DNA of 64,000 nt. Source: Parvularcula sp. BBD 1991-13. Its GTDB lineage: Bacteria > Pseudomonadota > Alphaproteobacteria > Caulobacterales > Parvularculaceae. Of this stretch, positions 26,691 through 36,905 are shown in pieces. Each line of letters begins with the position of its first letter. Within the stretch, counting starts at the first letter, position 1. The stretch is from assembly GCA_001657385.1 (NCBI GenBank), contig LYSZ01000003.1, forward strand, positions 423,341-487,340. The letters run 5' to 3'. The translations under genes were made by a program, and so were the position numbers. The notes under the pieces are model-generated. The model saw only the letters and a list, made by a program, of their open reading frames with translations. It was not told the DNA's origin and searched no databases.

Positions 26691-28410
26691 CCGCGGGCGC
26701 CGCCGGCGCCGAGACGGCGCCGGTCTCGTCGGCGGCATCGCCCCCGTCCTTGTCGCCCCCGCCCTTATCGTCGTCGCCCTTGCCGCCGCCGTCCTCGCCC
26801 GTTCCGCGCCGCACCCAGACGTCCCAGAACGGCGTCTGCCGCAGCAGGCGAAACTCTGTATACAGAAGGGCCTCGGCGCGGCCCGCGGCCTCTCCCGCCG
26901 GATCGAGCGCGAGGCGCGGCGCCAGGACGACGCCCGCCCGCGCCGCGGCCGCCGGCCCGTCGGCGCGGCAGGCGCGCTGATCAGCGATGACGCAGCCGAT
27001 GTCGGCGCCGGTCAGGATCGCGATCTCAACCCCTTTCTGCGCCCCTTCCCTGGCCCAGTCCTCAGCCATCGCGCGGGCGAGCGCGGAGGCTTCGAGCAGC
27101 ATCGCCGACTGGTCGACCGGCGACAGGGCGAAGTATTTGCGCGCCTCGGGCGTGGAGAACCGCCCCTCCTCCAGCCATGTCGCCACGGTCGGCCCGCCAG
27201 GCTGCACCAGCGCCAGCTCGGCGCGGATGTCCGCCGGCGCGGCCCTCGCCGTGTGGTGCTGCAACGCGAACTGGCCGCTCGCATGGACGATCAGCGCCGC
27301 GCCCCAGAACAGGGTCAGGCCCGCGGCGGTCAGGCCCGCGCACACGCTGGCGCGGTCGTGGCGCTGGAATACCCCGTCGTAAAACGGCGACATGGCGGAA
27401 AACGCCGCGATCGCCGCGGCGAGGATGAACACGGGCGCGGCGTCCGCCCCGGCGATGCGCGCGGCCGCGAACGAGACAAGGGCGACGCCGCCGGCGGCGA
27501 TCCACGCCCGGCGATAGGTCCGCCCGCCGAATATCGCCGTAACCGCCAGAACGATCGCCATACTGAAGATTACCCCGCCAAGGCTGATCCCGCCGCCCTC
27601 CTCGGCGGAAACCGCGCCCTGAAGGCGCAGCATGTCCGACGTCGCCGCCGCGCGCGTGACGTTCAGCCCGGGCGCAAGCGCCTCGCCGAGACCGGCGAGG
27701 ACGGCGAAGACCACCAGCGTCGCCGCGTAGCGGGCGAGCCCGCAGGGGCCGGACAGGAACGGGCACGCGCTTAAAAACACGAACCCCGCAAGCGCAAACG
27801 CCGGATGCAGCAGCCACAGGCCAAACAGGAGGGCGCCGGCGAGAACGCCCTCGAACCGGGCGCGGCCGGGCGCGGTGTCCACGCACGGGGCGACGAACGC
27901 GACGGCGCAGACGAGCAGCATGGCCAGGCCCAGCTCCCCCGGCCCGGCGAAAGGCGCCGCCGCATAGGCGGCGAAGCCCGCGCACAGTCCGGCGCTGACG
28001 GCGACCGGGAAGCGGCTGGAGACGAAATACGCGAGGGGATAAGCGATGATGAACGCGCCGAACGCCTTGGCCAGGAGGTGCAGCCGGCCGGGCGCGTCGG
28101 CGAAAAGGTCAGCCGCGTTGATGAGAAGAAGATAGAACGGGGCGTCTTGCGCCGCGAATGCGATCTCGCCGGCCGCGGCGGCGCGCGCTTCGGCCGCCGG
28201 CGCGATCATGTCGACCGTCGGCGACAGGCTGAGCAGCGCCGGCGCCAGCGCGGCGGCGGCGAGAAACGGGAGCGCCCCCGCCATCCCCCACAGAAAGGTC
28301 CATCCCGGCTGCGCCCACGAGTAGAGCGCGATCACCCCCTCGCGGGCCAGCGGCGCCGGCCCGCGCCAGTCGAAAGCCTCTTCCCGTTCGTTACGCCCGG
28401 CGCTATTCAT
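26680..28410 (-). CDS. Polytopic membrane protein, possibly GT-C/GT39-like
   Basis: About 576 residues from the ATG at 28410; the longer frame is unsupported. Around ten membrane helices occupy residues ~30-400. An N-terminal loop, MIAPAAEARAAAAGEIAF followed by DAPFYLLLINAADLFA, faintly recalls the loop and PxYY region of GT39-type transferases, but key acidic residues are not clear. A soluble domain follows the last helix (residues ~400-535), and the protein ends in a Gly/Asp/Lys-rich tail. Function not recognised. Placement in the polysaccharide region suggests an envelope role, inferred only from context. Confidence 0.6.
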   Translation of the reverse strand: MNSAGRNEREEAFDWRGPAPLAREGVIALYSWAQPGWTFLWGMAGALPFLAAAALAPALLSLSPTVDMIAPAAEARAAAAGEIAFAAQDAPFYLLLINAADLFADAPGRLHLLAKAFGAFIIAYPLAYFVSSRFPVAVSAGLCAGFAAYAAAPFAGPGELGLAMLLVCAVAFVAPCVDTAPGRARFEGVLAGALLFGLWLLHPAFALAGFVFLSACPFLSGPCGLARYAATLVVFAVLAGLGEALAPGLNVTRAAATSDMLRLQGAVSAEEGGGISLGGVIFSMAIVLAVTAIFGGRTYRRAWIAAGGVALVSFAAARIAGADAAPVFILAAAIAAFSAMSPFYDGVFQRHDRASVCAGLTAAGLTLFWGAALIVHASGQFALQHHTARAAPADIRAELALVQPGGPTVATWLEEGRFSTPEARKYFALSPVDQSAMLLEASALARAMAEDWAREGAQKGVEIAILTGADIGCVIADQRACRADGPAAAARAGVVLAPRLALDPAGEAAGRAEALLYTEFRLLRQTPFWDVWVRRGTGEDGGGKGDDDKGGGDKDGGDAADETGAVSAPAAPAVSP

Positions 28411-28609
28411 GAAACAATCCTTCTGGGACGATCCCGTCTGGCGTTGCCTGTCGCAACATGGGACGGTTCCCGCGACGCAGCGTCGTGAGCGATGCAAGGG
28501 CTTTGCCGCGTGGCGAGCCCGCAACGCGCCGGCCGCAGGCCGCCGGCGCGGGACGTATGAAAACACTGGCTTGCCGCGGCCCGACCGGCCGCGGCGCGTA
28601 GGTCGCTTG

Positions 28610-29293
28610 ATGAGAACGCTTTTACACCTGCCGCTGGACCCGGCCTCGCGCACCGTGCGAATCATCCTCGCCGAGAAGGGGCTGACGGTCCGCCTTGTCG
28701 AAACCCCTCCGTGGCGGGACGAAGAAGGCGTCCTCGCCGCCGCCAACCCGGCCTCGACGACGCCGGTGCTGATCGACGCCGCGCCCACGGGCGGCGAAGC
28801 GGCGATTTCTCCCGTCTCGGCCATCGTTGAATATCTGGAGGAAGCCTATATGGGCGCGCCGATGCTGCCCGGCGCCTCGGCCGCACGGGCCGAAACCCGG
28901 CGACTGTGCGCCTGGTTTCACGACAAGTTCGACCGCGAGGTGAACGACTTCACCCTGCGCGAACACGTGGACAAGCGGCTGATGCGCGCGGGCCAGCCCG
29001 ATTACGAACGCTACCGCGAGGGGCGGCGCGCGCTCGCCTGGCATCTCGACTATCTCTCCTGGCTGGTCGACCGCCGGAGCTGGCTCGCCGGCGAACGCAT
29101 GAGCGCGGCCGACATCGCCGCCGCCGCGCACCTGTCCGCCCTCGACTATATCGGCGCCGTGCCGTGGAGCGATTTTCCGTCCGTACGCGACTGGTACGCG
29201 CGCATCAAGTCGCGTCCCTCCATGCGCCCGATCCTGAAAGACCGGATCGAGGGCCTGCCCCCGCCGTCGCATTATGACGACCTTGACTTTTGA
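28610..29293 (+). CDS. Glutathione S-transferase family protein
   Basis: The 227-residue protein from the ATG at 28610 has a thioredoxin-like N-terminal domain ([30 protein letters not shown], then SAIVEYLEE) and an all-helical C-terminal domain with [21 protein letters not shown], the GST N-capping box region, and [11 protein letters not shown]. Ser-13 after PLDPA may be the catalytic position of Ser-type GSTs. The substrate cannot be inferred. queG starts inside its last codons (20 bp overlap), so the two are translationally coupled. Confidence 0.85.
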   Translation: MRTLLHLPLDPASRTVRIILAEKGLTVRLVETPPWRDEEGVLAAANPASTTPVLIDAAPTGGEAAISPVSAIVEYLEEAYMGAPMLPGASAARAETRRLCAWFHDKFDREVNDFTLREHVDKRLMRAGQPDYERYREGRRALAWHLDYLSWLVDRRSWLAGERMSAADIAAAAHLSALDYIGAVPWSDFPSVRDWYARIKSRPSMRPILKDRIEGLPPPSHYDDLDF

Positions 29294-30434
29294 CGCCGCC
29301 CGGCCGGAAGCGGCGATCCGCGAGGCCGCGCTGGCGCTGGGGTTCGACGCCGTGGGGATCGCGGCCGCCGCCGCGCCGCCGGAACTGCGCGCGAAACTGG
29401 CGCGGTTCGTCGAACTCGGCCGCCATGGCGAGATGACCTGGCTTGAGGAAAGGATGGACGAGCGCGCCTCCCCCCGAACCTTGTGGCCGGAAGCGCGGAG
29501 CATCGTCATGCTCGGCATGAATTACGGGCCGGACGCCGACCCCCTCGCCGCCCTGGAACGCAAGACGCGGGGCGTACTTTCCGTATACGCTCAGAACAGG
29601 GATTACCACGACGTCGTCAAAAAGCGTCTGAAGCGGCTCGCGCGCCTTATCGCGGCGGAGACGGGCGCCGGCGTGAAAGTGTTCGTCGACACCGCGCCGG
29701 TGATGGAAAAACCGCTCGCCGCGCGCGCCGGTATCGGCTGGCAGGGCAAGCACACCAACCTCGTCTCCCGCGACTTCGGCTCATGGCTTTTTCTCGGCGC
29801 GATCTACACCACCCTCGCCCTCGCCCCGGACGCGGCGGAGATCGACCATTGCGGCTCGTGCCGCGCCTGTCTCGACATCTGCCCCACCGACGCATTCCCC
29901 GCGCCCTATCAGCTCGACGCGCGCCGATGTATTTCCTATCTCACCATCGAGCACAAAGGACCGATTCCGGAGGAATTTCGCGAAGCCATTGGCAACCGCA
30001 TCTATGGCTGCGACGACTGCCTCGCCGCATGTCCGTGGAACAAGTTCGCACGGACCGCCCGCGAAAGCGCGTTCCATGCGCGCGAAGCGCTTGCGGCGCC
30101 GGCGCTCGCCGATCTCGCCGCGCTCGACGACGCGGGGTTTCGCGCACTCTTCGCCGGCTCTCCGGTCAAGCGCACCGGCCGCGCCCGGTTCGTCCGTAAC
30201 GTGATGATCGCGATCGGCAATTGCGGCGATCGCGCGCTTCTCGGCGCGGTGCTGGCGCGCCTCGCGGATGAAAGCGCGCTCGTGCGCGGGGCGGCGGTCT
30301 GGGCGCTCGCGCGGCTCGGCCCGGATGCGTTCGAACGGCAAAAGGCGCGGCTGGCGGCGTCGGAAACGGACGCGGACGTGCAGGCGGAGTGGCGGCGGCG
30401 CCCGCAAGCCCCCTCCTACTCCTCGTCTCCCTGA
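29274..30434 (+). CDS. queG: Epoxyqueuosine reductase QueG
   Basis: The 386-residue cobalamin- and iron-sulfur-dependent enzyme catalyses the last step of queuosine tRNA modification. Evidence is [51 protein letters not shown], and two 4Fe-4S cluster motifs: [18 protein letters not shown] and [20 protein letters not shown]-like tail follows ([22 protein letters not shown]). The start overlaps the GST gene end, and the 3' end overlaps the convergent GT2 gene by 19 bp. Confidence 0.95.
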   Translation: MTTLTFDAARPEAAIREAALALGFDAVGIAAAAAPPELRAKLARFVELGRHGEMTWLEERMDERASPRTLWPEARSIVMLGMNYGPDADPLAALERKTRGVLSVYAQNRDYHDVVKKRLKRLARLIAAETGAGVKVFVDTAPVMEKPLAARAGIGWQGKHTNLVSRDFGSWLFLGAIYTTLALAPDAAEIDHCGSCRACLDICPTDAFPAPYQLDARRCISYLTIEHKGPIPEEFREAIGNRIYGCDDCLAACPWNKFARTARESAFHAREALAAPALADLAALDDAGFRALFAGSPVKRTGRARFVRNVMIAIGNCGDRALLGAVLARLADESALVRGAAVWALARLGPDAFERQKARLAASETDADVQAEWRRRPQAPSYSSSP

Positions 30435-31630
30435 CGTTTCGTGCGGGTCCATGTCTTCGACGAGGCGCGCCCGCCGCCGCCATAAATCCGGAATTTTTCC
30501 AGGATGAACGGGACGAGCGCGCCGAGCCGCGACGGCGGCAGGACGGCGCGCCCATGGGCCGCCCAGCCCGCGACGACGGATGCGGCGACAAGGCCCGCCG
30601 CCGCCAGCGCCGCCAGAAACGGCCCGACGCCGGCCGCAGGCAGCAGGAGGGCGGTCGTCAACAGGGATGCGCAGGCAAGCAGCGCCAGCATGATCAGCGG
30701 CGGGATCGTCAGGTCGAGCGCCAGCATGACGCGCCGGAAATCCCCAGCCGCGAGCCCGCGCGCCAGCGCCGGCAGCGCGATCCGAGACAACAGCGCCAGC
30801 GAGCCGTGCTCCCACCGCGCGCGCTGGGTGACGCTCGCCTCGTCGGCTTCGGGAAACGCGCTGGTGACGACGGCGCCGGGTTCCAGAAGCGGCGGCGCGC
30901 CCGCCTCCGTCAGCTTGAAGGTGAGGAGCAGATCTTCCGTGATCGCCCCGGTGGCGACGTCGAGGCCGGAAACGACCGCCCAGGGCGCGGCCATGCCGGA
31001 GCCCGTAAAGCGCGTGACGTCGGCGAGATTGTAAAGCCCGCTCATCCGCACCCGGTTGATCATCAGCCAGGCGAAGGCGGCGACGGCGAGGCGCGGCGCG
31101 GCGCCGTCCGGCGCCTCCATCACGTAAAGCGCCTGCGCGGGACGGCCTGCGGCCTGCGCCGCCGCGGCGAGCCTCGCGACGGCGTCCGGCGCGAAGCGGC
31201 AATCGGCATCGAGAAAGAGAACCACATCGGGAGGATCGGCGCGCAGATGGTCGATCCCGAACTGAAGGGCGTAGCCCTTTCCGCGCCGGTCCGGGTCGCG
31301 GCGCACCGCGACCTCCGCGCCGTGCGCCGCGGCGACGGCGGCGGTGTCGTCGGTGCAGTTGTCGGCGACGACGACCAGGCGGTCCCCGTCCCGCAGGGCC
31401 GCCCGGGCGTCCCTGAGGGTGGCGGCGATATGCGGCCCTTCATTATGGGCGGGAATAAGGATGGCGACCCGGCCCGCGGCGTCTACCCGCGGACCGGCGC
31501 GGGGCGGCAGGAACGAGCCCGCCGTCTGGACGAACAGCAAGGCGGAAGGCGCGAGCGCGATCAGGGCGACCGCCCAGGCGAGTACGGAGAGGCAAGCAGC
31601 AAGGAAAGCGAAAAAGTCCGGCGCGGCCAT
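30416..31630 (-). CDS. Family 2 glycosyltransferase, membrane-bound
   Basis: The 404-residue inverting transferase has an N-terminal membrane helix (residues ~8-33), then the GT2 fold: [47 protein letters not shown] with the metal-binding [18 protein letters not shown] with the ED pair, and [12 protein letters not shown] for Q/RXXRW. Two to three C-terminal helices close the protein. This layout is shared with processive and EPS-type synthases. It lies 77 bp downstream of the ATPase-GT2 fusion on the same strand, in the exosortase polysaccharide cluster. Confidence 0.9.
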   Translation of the reverse strand: MAAPDFFAFLAACLSVLAWAVALIALAPSALLFVQTAGSFLPPRAGPRVDAAGRVAILIPAHNEGPHIAATLRDARAALRDGDRLVVVADNCTDDTAAVAAAHGAEVAVRRDPDRRGKGYALQFGIDHLRADPPDVVLFLDADCRFAPDAVARLAAAAQAAGRPAQALYVMEAPDGAAPRLAVAAFAWLMINRVRMSGLYNLADVTRFTGSGMAAPWAVVSGLDVATGAITEDLLLTFKLTEAGAPPLLEPGAVVTSAFPEADEASVTQRARWEHGSLALLSRIALPALARGLAAGDFRRVMLALDLTIPPLIMLALLACASLLTTALLLPAAGVGPFLAALAAAGLVAASVVAGWAAHGRAVLPPSRLGALVPFILEKFRIYGGGGRASSKTWTRTKRQGDEE

Positions 31631-31707
31631 GAAAACGGCTCCTCGTCAGCAAACCGGCAGGATCGCGGCAGGCGGCCTCGCAAGCAAACGGCGGCTCATC
31701 GGCGCGG

Positions 31708-33915
31708 CTACCGTTTCGCGCCCATCCAGCACCACGCCGCGCCCCAGAACTGGGGGAACCGTCCGAACACGGCGGAAAAACTCCGTCCCCATGCGGAAGG
31801 CCGCCAGAACCCCCGCCGGAGAAGCGCCGCCGCGAGCTTGATCACGTAGACGCCGGCGCCGGCGGCGATCACGCCGGCGGCGACCAGAACCGGGTCGAAC
31901 TGGCGCGACATGATGGTCGTCGCCGCCGCGCCGAGGCCCGCCGCCGCGAGAACGGCGAGCGGAAACAAAAAGCCCCAGAACGCCGCGGCGACGCTGTTCA
32001 TCACCCCGAGCCGCTCCGGCGGGCCGCCATGGACGGAGGCCAGGAACGCCGCCTCGTACCCCTTGCGGAAATGACGCCGCCACCAGCCGCCGCGCGTCGC
32101 GCGCCGCGGCTCGCGCATCAGCATGTCATGCTCCAGCCGCCAGATATGCGCTCCGCGCCGGCGCTGACGCACGCACAGATCCTCGGTTTCGCACACCGGC
32201 AGGTCGCCGCGAAATCCGCCCACCGCCTCGAAGGCTTCGACGCGCATCAGCGCGCAGCCGCCGCTGGCGGCGGCGATCTCGCCCAGGGCGCCGTTGCGGG
32301 CGCGGCCCGCCGACGGCTCCATGGAGAGCGCGCCCCTGGGCGTGCGCATGCGCCCCTCGACGACGGAAACCTCGGGGCGGCGGTTCATGAACTTTTCCGC
32401 ATGGGCGATCCAGCCCGGGTCGAGCGCCCCGTCGGCGTCGGCGAACTGCACGTAACGGATATGCGGCGCGATCTTCTTGAGCTGGCGATAGCCGGCGTTG
32501 CGCGCCCGCCCGCCCGTGGTCAGCGCGCGGTCATTGCCGTCGACCACCACCGCGCCGGCGCTGCGCGCGGCGGCGAGCGCCTCGGGCGCCTGGCCGACGG
32601 CGACGAACACCACCGCGCGGCCGTCGCCGGCGGCGCGGATCGCCGCCTCGGGGCGGGTCCTCGGATGGGTTCCGACGATCACGACGCCGGTGACGGCGGA
32701 TTCCTCGGTCAGGACGGCGCGGGAGGGCGCGGCGATCGCCGCCCCCAGGGCCGCGCTGGACACGCCTGAGGCCGCCTCGGCGGCCGCGGCAGGATCGGCG
32801 CCCGAAAAGGACGGCGCGCGGTGGGCGGCGACCGCTCTGGCCACCGGCGCCGTCGCCGGGCTGAGCGCCGCCGGCGCGCCGGCGTAATCGCGCCCGGACG
32901 GTCCCTCTCCGGCGCCGCGTTGACGGCCGAACTTGCCGGGCGCGGGCGCGTATCCGGCGTCGTCCGCGTCGGGATCCGCCGCGCGCGGATCATGTTCTCT
33001 CGGGCGCGCGCCGGCGGGCGACCGGGAGGAGTCCACGAAGGCGTCGGGGCCTCCTTCGTTGCGCGGCGCGAGGGGCGGCTCGGCCTGCTCGTCGGCGGCG
33101 ATGCCGAAAACGCCGTAATCGGTCTTGTCGCGGATAACGCCGCGCACGATCTCCACGCCGATAACCAGTTCCTGTGCGGAAAAAGCGTAGACCAGCGCGG
33201 TGTCGGCGATGACGTTGATGACGCGCGGAACGCCGCGGGACTGCTCCGCGATCAGGTCCATGGCGCGGTTGGTGAACAGCCGCCGGTCGCAGCCGGCGAT
33301 CGACAGGCGCGTTTCGATGTAGGAGCGCACTTCCTCGTTATTGAGGGGCGTCAGGTGAAAGTCGGAGCCGACGCGCTGGGCGAGCTGGAGCAGCTCGGGC
33401 CGGTTGAGCAGGCCCTTGAGCTGTGGCTGGCCGACCAGGATCAGTTGCAGCAACTGGTCCTTGCCCGCATTGATGTTGGACAGCAGCCGCAACTCCTCCA
33501 GCATGTCCATGGACAGGTTCTGCGCCTCGTCGATGATCAGGACGACGCGCTTGCCCTTGGCGTATTCGCTGATGAAAAATTCCTGAAGCTGAGCGAACAG
33601 CTCCACATGGCTCTTTCCCGCGAAGGGCTCGCCGAACGCCATCAGCACCCAGCTCAGGAGGTCGCCGCGCCCTTCCTGGACATTGGAAAGCAGCGCCACC
33701 GTGTGCGTGTCCGACAACTGGTCGAGCAGGCGATGGACCAGCGTGGTCTTGCCGCAGCCAACCTCGCCGGTGACGACGGAAATCCCCGCATGGTTAAGAA
33801 CGCCGTATTCCAGCATTGCATAGGCGAGCCGGTGGGTGCGCCCCCAGTACAGAAACGAGGGGTCGGGCTGGATGGAGAACGGTTTCTCCGTTAGACCGAA
33901 AAACTCTTCATACAT
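31708..33915 (-). CDS. Fusion of exosortase-associated ExeA-type ATPase with a GT2 glycosyltransferase
   Basis: The 735-residue protein has two parts. Residues 1-270 match the AAA ATPase of XrtA/PEP-CTERM clusters: MYEEFFGLTEKPFSIQPDP, Walker A GEVGCGKTTLV (50-60), Walker B VVLIIDEAQNL (124-134) and sensor LVGQPQL. An acidic, Pro/Ala-rich linker covers ~275-395. Residues ~400-660 are a GT2 domain: GVVIVGTHPRTRP, RARNAGYRQLK, YVQFADADGALDPGW and ETEDLCVRQRRRG. Three C-terminal membrane helices follow (WGFLFPLAVLAAAGL, VLVAAGVIAAGAGVYV and neighbours). ATPase and GT2 are normally separate genes in such clusters; fusion implies physical coupling of ATPase and sugar transfer at the membrane. The frame is continuous. 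Confidence 0.88.
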   Translation of the reverse strand: MYEEFFGLTEKPFSIQPDPSFLYWGRTHRLAYAMLEYGVLNHAGISVVTGEVGCGKTTLVHRLLDQLSDTHTVALLSNVQEGRGDLLSWVLMAFGEPFAGKSHVELFAQLQEFFISEYAKGKRVVLIIDEAQNLSMDMLEELRLLSNINAGKDQLLQLILVGQPQLKGLLNRPELLQLAQRVGSDFHLTPLNNEEVRSYIETRLSIAGCDRRLFTNRAMDLIAEQSRGVPRVINVIADTALVYAFSAQELVIGVEIVRGVIRDKTDYGVFGIAADEQAEPPLAPRNEGGPDAFVDSSRSPAGARPREHDPRAADPDADDAGYAPAPGKFGRQRGAGEGPSGRDYAGAPAALSPATAPVARAVAAHRAPSFSGADPAAAAEAASGVSSAALGAAIAAPSRAVLTEESAVTGVVIVGTHPRTRPEAAIRAAGDGRAVVFVAVGQAPEALAAARSAGAVVVDGNDRALTTGGRARNAGYRQLKKIAPHIRYVQFADADGALDPGWIAHAEKFMNRRPEVSVVEGRMRTPRGALSMEPSAGRARNGALGEIAAASGGCALMRVEAFEAVGGFRGDLPVCETEDLCVRQRRRGAHIWRLEHDMLMREPRRATRGGWWRRHFRKGYEAAFLASVHGGPPERLGVMNSVAAAFWGFLFPLAVLAAAGLGAAATTIMSRQFDPVLVAAGVIAAGAGVYVIKLAAALLRRGFWRPSAWGRSFSAVFGRFPQFWGAAWCWMGAKR

Positions 33916-34156
33916 TGCGTTCTTTTTCCGATCGACTTGTCCCGTGGACGCAAGATACGCGCCGCGCCGCCGGGAGCGCCCGTTAAATCGCCTTCCGCCT
34001 CATGTCGCATCCCCTCCCCATCGCTTCAGGCTCTTTCGCGTCAGGCCCTATCCTTATCAGGTCCATCGTTGACCGGGCCTTACCGCAGATCCGGTTCCAG
34101 CCGAATTCTCGCTCGCGCCGGCCCGTTCTGGCCGCTTCCGATACCGCCTTTCCCCC

Positions 34157-34195
34157 GGCTTTGCGAAACGGCTTTGCGAAACGGCTTCACGCAAC
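34157..34195. repeat. Three 13-bp direct repeats
   Basis: GGCTTTGCGAAAC occurs at 34157-34169 and 34170-34182 exactly, and as GGCTTCACGCAAC at 34183-34195. It lies immediately beside the palindrome at 34208, in the control region of the ATPase-GT2 gene. Confidence 0.65.
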
Positions 34196-34207
34196 GGGCC
34201 CGCCATC

Positions 34208-34225
34208 TGGATGATGCATCATCCA
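34208..34225. promoter_or_regulatory. Candidate operator: 18-bp perfect palindrome
   Basis: TGGATGATGCATCATCCA is fully self-complementary and is bracketed by direct repeats CCATCTGG at 34203-34210 and 34223-34230. It lies about 290 bp before the ATPase-GT2 start. A dimeric regulator site is plausible; no regulator gene is adjacent. Confidence 0.35.
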
Positions 34226-34339
34226 TCTGGTCGCTTTTGTGGCGAAGCCGCCCGGCCATGCAATCGCCGCCAGTTTTCGCCGTTTCGACCCGCGCCGCAA
34301 GCATTTGCGCCGCAAGCAGTTGTTAAGGCCGGATACGCG

Positions 34340-36823
34340 CTAGAGGCCCTGAAGGATCGTTTGCGTTTCCTCGCCGCGGGCGAAATCGTCGCCGCCGAGA
34401 TCAAGGGCTTTCTGAAGGCTGGCGCGCGCCGCCTCGGTGTCGCCGGCCGCCGCCTGCGCCGCGCCGAGGTGATAGAAAATCTCGGCGTTTTCCGGCGCCG
34501 CCTCGGCCGCTTCGGAGAGATGCTCGATCGCGGTTGCGTAATCGCCCGCGCGGTAATGCGCCCAGCCGACCGTGTCCTTGAACAGCGGGTTGTCGGCCCG
34601 TTCGACCACGCGGGACACCTCGAGCGCCTTGGCGATGCTGGCCTCGTCGAGGCGCAGGTCGCTGGACAGGCTGACGAAATTGTTGGCGATGATGAGATCG
34701 TCCGGACGCGCCTGCAAAAGCTCCTCGTAAAGATCGAGGGCCGCCTCCAGCTCGCCCGCGGCGATCAGCGTGTCGGCCTTGAATACCTTGAGCGCGGTGT
34801 TGTCCGGGGCCTTCTGCAATCCTTCGTCGATCAGCGCCGTCGCGCGCTCGCCCTGGCCGGTGCGGACATAGTAGCGATAGAGCAGCTCGTATGCCGGGGC
34901 GCGGCCGGGTTCTGCGGCGGTCGCCTCGACCAGGACCGCCTCGGCCTCGTCGTTCTTGAGCTGCGCGCCGTATACCTGGGCCAGGAGGACGCGCGCCGCA
35001 TACGGATTGTCGCCGGAGGCGATCACGCGCTGCAACAGGTTTTCCGCCTCGCCGGCGCGGTCGCTGCGCATATAGGCGTTGACCAGCGTGGCGAGCGGCT
35101 GGCTCGCGAGCGGGCCGGTCTTGCTGCGCGCCTCCAGGGTTTCGATGACGCGGTCGTAATCGCCGAGCCCGGAGAGCGCCGCGGCGCGGACGCTCTCGGC
35201 CAGCCCTTCGTCGAGGCTGTCGGCTTCCTGTTCCGTCGCCTCGATGATTTCGGCGACTTCCTCCGCGCCGCGCCAGTCCTGACGGTTGAGGCGAACGCCG
35301 GCGAGCAGCCGGAGATTGTCGAGATCGCCCTCATGCGCGGCGAGCGATTGCACGAGCACGTCTTCCGCGCGCCGGACGTTGCCGTTGCGGATGAGAAACT
35401 GGGCGAACTCGTTGGCGATGTCCGGGTCGCGGTCGCTGACGTCGAACGCCTTGGCGAGTTCGGCCTGGGCGAAGTTGACGTTGTTCTGGCGTTCGAAGGC
35501 CGACGCCATCATCCGCATGGCGGCGGTGGAGTCCGGATCGTTGTCCAGCGCCGTGCGCAGATCGATGATGGCGTTGTCGAAATCGCCCTTTTCGATCCGC
35601 AGGTCGGCGCGTTTGATGAGCGCGTCGGTGTTGCGTTCGTCCGCGGCCAGAATTTCGTCGACCAGCGTCTCGGCCGCCGCCCGGTCGTCTTCGCGCAGGA
35701 GCTTGGCGGCGATCCGGTTCTTGGCGCGCAGCGCAATCGCCTGCTCATCGTTCTCGGCCAGGCCGTCGAGCACCGCGTCGGCGTCCTCCGGACGGCCGAC
35801 ATTGTAGAAAAAGTCGACGAGGGCGAATTTCAGGTCCGCATTGTCCGGCTCGGCGTCGATATAGGCCCGCAGCTTGGCTTCGGCGGCGTCCGGCCCCATG
35901 CTGGCCCCAACGACGCGGATCACGTCGATCTTGGCGTTGAGGTTGTTCGGCTCCAGTTCGGCCGTCGTCTCAAGCTGGGCGCTGGCGCCGGCGTAATCCT
36001 CGGCCGCGATCAGCGCGCGCGCGTAGGCCCGTCGATAAGCGGGTTGATCCGGATGCAGATCGATCAGTTCGCGATAGGCGGAAATGACGTCCTCGTCGCG
36101 GTCCAGCGCGCTGAGAACGCGGATGCGCAGAAGTTGCAGGACGGCGATGTTTTCATTGGCGGCGAGGGCCTTGTCGAGTTCGGCGAGGGCGCTTTCCATA
36201 TCGCCCGCCGCGGCGCGTTCGGTGACGAGCACCGTCACGGCCTCGGCGTGGTCGGGCCGGCGTTCGACGACGCGGCGCGCCAGCTCCACCGCGCCGGCGG
36301 TGTCGCCGAGCCGGAGCTGGATCGCGGCTTTGAGCGCCAGCGCGTCGTCATGCTCGCCGTCGGCTTCCAGCACCGTCTCGGCCTGCTCCAGCGCGGCGGT
36401 TTCGTCATCGCCGAGAAGGTAGATCTTGCCGAGGTCGACGCGGGCGTCGAGCTGGGTCGGATCGAGCCGGATGACCCGCTGCAGGATCCCGAACATCGCC
36501 TTGAAGTCCTGGCGGTCCTCGGCGATGCGCGACAGCCCCTTGAGAGACGGCACGTGTTCCTCGTCGATTTGCAGCGCCTTCTGGAACTGGACGTTGGCCT
36601 TGCCGATTTCGCCCGCTTCGAGATATTCCATGCCCTCGGCGCTGAAGCGCTCGACCCGTTCCTCCGGCGAGGAACACGCCGCCGCGAAGGCGAACGCGGA
36701 CGCCGCCAGCAACAGCCTCAGCGCGCGCCCGGCGGAACGCCCGCCACGCTTCGCGCCGACGCCAATTGCGCCGGTCAGGGCCGGCCGTTCGTCGTTCCCC
36801 GGATGCTTCGAATATACGTTCAT
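34340..36823 (-). CDS. TPR-repeat lipoprotein of the exosortase system (PrsT-like)
   Basis: The 827-residue protein has a long basic N-region, a hydrophobic core and a lipobox (AFAFAAAC, Cys-50), so it is a predicted lipoprotein. The rest is a continuous helical TPR array: repeats with the A-x-x-x-L-x-x-A-L and P/D-x-N pattern from EYLEAGEIGKANVQFQKAL to FYHLGAAQAAAGDTEAARA, about 18-20 units. PrsT-type TPR lipoproteins accompany PEP-CTERM/exosortase loci and are thought to scaffold export or polymer assembly. It lies 82 bp downstream of the WecG-STAS gene on the same strand. The function is inferred from family and context. Confidence 0.85.
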   Translation of the reverse strand: MNVYSKHPGNDERPALTGAIGVGAKRGGRSAGRALRLLLAASAFAFAAACSSPEERVERFSAEGMEYLEAGEIGKANVQFQKALQIDEEHVPSLKGLSRIAEDRQDFKAMFGILQRVIRLDPTQLDARVDLGKIYLLGDDETAALEQAETVLEADGEHDDALALKAAIQLRLGDTAGAVELARRVVERRPDHAEAVTVLVTERAAAGDMESALAELDKALAANENIAVLQLLRIRVLSALDRDEDVISAYRELIDLHPDQPAYRRAYARALIAAEDYAGASAQLETTAELEPNNLNAKIDVIRVVGASMGPDAAEAKLRAYIDAEPDNADLKFALVDFFYNVGRPEDADAVLDGLAENDEQAIALRAKNRIAAKLLREDDRAAAETLVDEILAADERNTDALIKRADLRIEKGDFDNAIIDLRTALDNDPDSTAAMRMMASAFERQNNVNFAQAELAKAFDVSDRDPDIANEFAQFLIRNGNVRRAEDVLVQSLAAHEGDLDNLRLLAGVRLNRQDWRGAEEVAEIIEATEQEADSLDEGLAESVRAAALSGLGDYDRVIETLEARSKTGPLASQPLATLVNAYMRSDRAGEAENLLQRVIASGDNPYAARVLLAQVYGAQLKNDEAEAVLVEATAAEPGRAPAYELLYRYYVRTGQGERATALIDEGLQKAPDNTALKVFKADTLIAAGELEAALDLYEELLQARPDDLIIANNFVSLSSDLRLDEASIAKALEVSRVVERADNPLFKDTVGWAHYRAGDYATAIEHLSEAAEAAPENAEIFYHLGAAQAAAGDTEAARASLQKALDLGGDDFARGEETQTILQGL

Positions 36824-36905
36824 GGCTCTGCTCGCTCCAAAAAATCGCTGACCGGCGTCGGTTGTTCAGTCTCGATCTCGACCGCTTTTCCAGCCGATCC
36901 GTCCT

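Larger units (their letters stand above)
33916..34339. other. Intergenic region with tandem repeats and a perfect palindrome
   Basis: No gene supported. The segment lies upstream of the ATPase-GT2 fusion and downstream of the TPR lipoprotein (both minus strand). It has three 13-bp direct repeats (34157-34195) and an 18-bp palindrome flanked by an 8-bp direct repeat (34203-34230). It probably carries the promoter for the ATPase and GT2 genes. Confidence 0.5.
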
